From the NCBI GenBank assembly GCA_028280485.1, contig JANQLS010000076.1, positions 16,458 through 80,457 of the forward strand: a stretch of 64,000 nt of DNA, given 5' to 3'. The first letter of the stretch is position 1; every line of letters begins with the position of its first letter. This document shows positions 61,901 to 64,000 of this stretch, in pieces. The DNA is from Planctomycetota bacterium. Its GTDB lineage: Bacteria; Planctomycetota; UBA8108; JACQVS01. The notes beneath the pieces were generated by a model. That model was given only the letters and a program-made list of their open reading frames with translations. It ran no database searches and was not told where the DNA came from. The position numbers and the translations under genes were made by a program.

Positions 61901-63690
61901 ACTTGAGTTAGGTTGTTGAAACCGTGACACGAGTAAATCCAGCCATCTAAACCCTGAGTGAAGGAGTTGAGCATGCCGTGGGTGTCGCGTTCCCAGCCTA
62001 TCGGACCGTAGAGTTTATCTTTTTGGTCAGCCTTTCCATCTCCATCGGTATCTTTAAGGAACCAGATGTTGGGGATCGAAAAACAGATCACTCCATTTTG
62101 ATAAGGCAGCAGGCCGATCGGAATGTTCAGCCCCGTGGCGAAGTCGGTGATCTTTCTCGCTCGGCCTGAATCATCGAAGTCGTCTAAGACGATGATTTTA
62201 TCTCGGGCCTTCTTCGGGTCTTTTGCGGGGTAGGGATACTCCACCGTACTCGTAACCCAAAGCCTTCCTCGTTGGTCGAAGGCGAGATTCATCGGTTTCG
62301 CAATTTGAGGTTCAGAAGCCACGAGTTGAATTTGAAATCCCTTGGGGACATTAAAGGTCTTCAATTCTTCTTGGGGGCTCAAGGGAGGTGTTTCTCTGAC
62401 GTGAGTTGAGAAAATTGAAGTTCCGGTGGGAAAGCGCCTCGTCTTTCTCGGCTTGGGGGCGAGAGTTTTATATTCATTCTCTTCGACAGACCGTCTCTTG
62501 TTGAGATGGACAAATGTTCCTATCTTATTTCCTACTAAGACATCTGGGATCTTGTCTCCATTTAAGTCCCCCGTCATGACTTGAGTACCTACTCCCGCTC
62601 TCTCTTCGATCAGCCAGGGGATAAATTTTACTTTGCCTTCGCTTCTTACTGTTCTTAAGCAATAAAGAACGGGGAGATGTTGGGCGCCGGGATCGTGACC
62701 GTTGTGAGCCCAGTACCGTTTCCCGGTGATGATGTCTTGAATGCCATCGCCATCCATGTCTTCCATACACACCGCGTGCATCTGGGAGATCACTAAACCG
62801 TAAGGATTGTCTTCAGGTCGTTGCGTGATGATCGGATGAGCTTGAAAACGAATTCCGCCGTTTTCAGTGCCCATATTTTCAAACCAACTCAAGCCGTAAG
62901 CGTGAGCATTCTGCGTCGAAAGAACGTCGTTGTCTCCATCGCCATCGAAGTCGTAGGTATACATCTGAGCCCCACCCGCTTGAGCGAAGCGAACTCGATG
63001 AAATTTAAATTGCTCACCCTTCGTTTCTGTTTGTTCCCACCACCCGTGAGTCTCGAGGAGATCCATTCGGCCATCTTGATTGACATCGCCGATCCCGAGA
63101 CCGTGGGTAAACCTTCCGTACCTTCGATTTTCTGTTGCGGGGATGAAGGTCCAAGCTTTTTCGGGGGAATTCCAGGATGGTTCGGCGTAACCAAAAGCAC
63201 CCTTGTGGGCGCAAACCAGTTCTTTCTTGCCATCACCGTTGAGGTCGAGGTATTCGGGTGACTCTCCGTCGACACTGGATAAGGCAGGATGTCTTTTCCA
63301 AATTTGCGACTTTCTCACGCCGGGATTTTCGTACCAACTCGATGGTGTACCGGGCATCGGGACGACGAGGATGTCAGGCCGACCGTCGCCGTTAAAGTCA
63401 TCGCTAAACGAAAAGAAGTGACCCGAGTAGCCAACGATCGGCATTCTCCCGCCGGGCATATAGGAGAACTTCTTTTTAAACTGCGGGCCTGCATACCAGT
63501 AGGGACCCGAGACGACATCCTGATGCCCGTCTCCATCGATGTCGGCGAAACAGGCTCCCTCGCTCACGAAGTCTTCGCTCAATATGAGCGTTTCGAATTC
63601 TAAAACTGTGGATTGAGCTCGAATAGGGGTTGGGATGAAAGTTAGCGTTGAGAAGAGTACAAACAAGGAGGAGAAAATTTTAGTTAGCAT
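58939..63690 (-). CDS. FG-GAP / PVC membrane-bound dehydrogenase / HEAT / cytochrome c fusion
   Basis: 1583 residues. Signal peptide (to about 25); FG-GAP/VCBS beta-propeller repeats (about 30-395, DIDGDGHQDVV, DFNGDGRPDIL, DLNGDGKKELV and others) with Asp-rich calcium loops; the PVC-type dehydrogenase propeller (about 440-800, FQIQLVASEPQIAKPMNLAFD, NPFGMTFDHYGDFFTADCHTKP); HEAT-like helical region (about 830-1060); a middle beta domain (about 1130-1260); more helices (about 1265-1440); then a cytochrome c domain with CMSCH (C1461) and a C-terminal Met ligand region (NTASLMPEDFG). Such proteins are hallmark planctomycete products, probably electron-transferring sugar or alcohol dehydrogenases; the substrate is unknown. 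No frameshift is seen. R1 copy C lies upstream. Confidence 0.93.
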   Translation of the reverse strand: MLTKIFSSLFVLFSTLTFIPTPIRAQSTVLEFETLILSEDFVSEGACFADIDGDGHQDVVSGPYWYAGPQFKKKFSYMPGGRMPIVGYSGHFFSFSDDFNGDGRPDILVVPMPGTPSSWYENPGVRKSQIWKRHPALSSVDGESPEYLDLNGDGKKELVCAHKGAFGYAEPSWNSPEKAWTFIPATENRRYGRFTHGLGIGDVNQDGRMDLLETHGWWEQTETKGEQFKFHRVRFAQAGGAQMYTYDFDGDGDNDVLSTQNAHAYGLSWFENMGTENGGIRFQAHPIITQRPEDNPYGLVISQMHAVCMEDMDGDGIQDIITGKRYWAHNGHDPGAQHLPVLYCLRTVRSEGKVKFIPWLIEERAGVGTQVMTGDLNGDKIPDVLVGNKIGTFVHLNKRRSVEENEYKTLAPKPRKTRRFPTGTSIFSTHVRETPPLSPQEELKTFNVPKGFQIQLVASEPQIAKPMNLAFDQRGRLWVTSTVEYPYPAKDPKKARDKIIVLDDFDDSGRARKITDFATGLNIPIGLLPYQNGVICFSIPNIWFLKDTDGDGKADQKDKLYGPIGWERDTHGMLNSFTQGLDGWIYSCHGFNNLTQVAGRDGHQISMRSGNTFRFLPNGQRVEHFTFGQVNPFGMTFDHYGDFFTADCHTKPVSLLLEGGHHESFGAPHDGIGFIPNVMNHLHGSTAIGGIALGCNAHYPPPYDQSSFGGNVMTSRVNRNTLNKMGSSIRAQEEPDFVFSGDPWFRPVDLKIGTDGAVYIADFYNRIIGHYEVPLAHPGRDRHRGRIWRVVYTGSDARTHNLEYQAHFELLHRDLSQLSFDELVEGLGTSVQTRSSLIVERLVQEFGKSSLEKLKSLVNTPEKLQADPKRAEEQARRLSHLLWILDRLKGLEEKPVRLALKSENSLRRVQAFRLLGRSQTEFPEFDQWILDGFKDSDAMVRRSSVQASTAKPRQAFVRPLLAAYHTTPGHDVHLKHSLKIALRDHLKNEQWFRSLIESPSLNKKDLAYLAELSLALKTSLAGEFLVDNLGALPNKSPQEIQSYLRFAVRHVSAKSVDKIVALIKKRYAKDWRQQLSFIGSVRDGLNQKGVEIPESLRNWGIELSKFLLDSQSKFQPISWTYKPYPAGSRQDNPFVLTTRRTSTDGMKNTPLFSSIVKGEQRTGLYRSGVFSLSKKFSFYLAGHDGFPDQKHQKQNRVLLRLANTHQLIHETLPPRNDTAHRIEWNTSTHQGQLAYVEIIDGDKANAFAWLAVGRFSITGLNPSETPEKRRFASQVITVLKLKEMIPALSQTLLNSGGDRSTAQALARSLVQLRPHPLLQTLAESLTIDGLDQELAQKSIQAISENSKETAHELLVATLKLASSPEQNELGTTLSKSREGIKHLVELIQEGKLSARVLQSSTIKSNIKNLADDKIKKRAQTIIEELPDEDEMIAKLLQKRRKSYLAQSGSITKGKELFKTHCMSCHQVAGEGEKIAPNLDGIGNRGLNRVLEDVLAPNRNVDVAFRTTSLVTRQGKALIGLYRRTEGAVHVFVDTEGKEFSVADKDILNRELNTASLMPEDFGTKVSDEQFTDLMSYLLSLRNS

Positions 63691-63833
63691 ATTAGAGTCT
63701 TTGAATCTAAGCGAATTGGAATGAGGAGATTTATTCTTTTTCCTTCTCTTAATTTTTACCCATTTTCGTACGTATTTGGTGAAAAAATTTGAGATTCAAC
63801 TCTTCTAAAAAAAGATTTTAAATTAGAGAGTCT
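63691..63833. other. Upstream region of the 1583-residue gene, no gene seen
   Basis: AT-rich, with no reading frame; the promoter of the dehydrogenase gene is expected here. R1 copy C follows directly. Confidence 0.4.
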
Positions 63834-63998
63834 TAATCAGTTCCTGTTGAATAAACAGTAACTAAGCCGAGTTGGGATCAACTCGGCCGCGAACGTAGGC
63901 TCGTAGAGCCTATGTTCAACGGAGTGAAAGCAAATCTGTGATTTGCTGAAACGGTTGAATCTTCCTCCGAAGGAGCAAGATTCAACAAAAACTAATTA
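63834..63998. repeat. R1 structured repeat, copy C
   Basis: 165 bases, the same length as copy B. The ends TAATCAGTTCCTGTTGAA and TTCAACAAAAACTAATTA are imperfect inverted repeats. The four internal hairpins are kept, with stems AGCAAATC/GATTTGCT and TTGAATCTT/AAGATTCAA differing from the other copies. Confidence 0.88.
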
Positions 63999-64000
63999 GT

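Overview
The window looks like a chromosomal segment of a member of the Planctomycetota, or a close relative in the PVC superphylum. The evidence is: a 1583-residue FG-GAP / 'PVC membrane-bound dehydrogenase' / HEAT / cytochrome c protein; a secreted formylglycine sulfatase; two exported enzymes ending in the dockerin-like tails common in this phylum; DUF1570-type peptidases; a CehA/McbA hydrolase; a serine/arginine-rich Rho; a giant kinase-TPR-sigma54 regulator; and very many signal peptides. No rRNA, tRNA, phage, transposase or CRISPR array was recognised.

Layout. 1-5104: leftward fusion of Ser/Thr kinase, P-loop ATPase, TPR and sigma54 AAA+ domains, cut by the window edge. 5391-9852: undecaprenyl-diphosphatase, an isochorismatase-like lipoprotein, a BASS transporter and a glutathione-peroxidase-like protein with lysine-rich arms. 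10083-16365: the rod-shape cluster mreB-mreC-mreD-mrdA-rodA (leftward), with a structured repeat between mreB and mreC. 17138-27357: two small envelope proteins of unknown role, two peptidase-like proteins, a GH97 glycosidase, a degenerate MoeA-like protein and riboflavin synthase. 27379-31974: rho and a fused aroD-aroE gene, divergent across a 1.3-kb gap. 32184-40456: secreted proteins (beta-propeller, CehA-like hydrolase, gluzincin-like protein, purple acid phosphatase-like enzyme, di-haem peroxidase). 40559-48083: a two-component system, HtpG, a coiled-coil membrane protein and a sulfatase. 48119-54615: an apparent stress island made of a UspE-like protein, a cation/proton antiporter, two zincin paralogues (one lacking the first zinc ligand) and a zinc ribbon, facing a divergent NhaR-like LysR regulator, then HPF and an AI-2E-family permease. 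54791-63690: PEP carboxylase, a beta-propeller protein and the 1583-residue PVC cytochrome.

How it works together. The mre cluster and uppP serve wall synthesis and elongation. The stress island reads as one leftward operon facing its probable regulator, with a candidate LysR operator between them. HPF and the permease are coupled through a shared UGAUG. Many remaining genes are exported enzymes that fit polymer and phosphoester scavenging by an aquatic heterotroph.

Intergenic DNA is rich in palindromic repeats. I see four families: R1 (about 165 bp, three copies, four hairpins with compensatory changes); R2 (about 380 bp, three copies, nested palindromes); R3 (short TAGCC(A/G)AA-type repeats); and R4 (a 239-bp triple-nested palindrome). 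R1 is the most convincing undescribed structure here. The stress island is the most interesting gene set.
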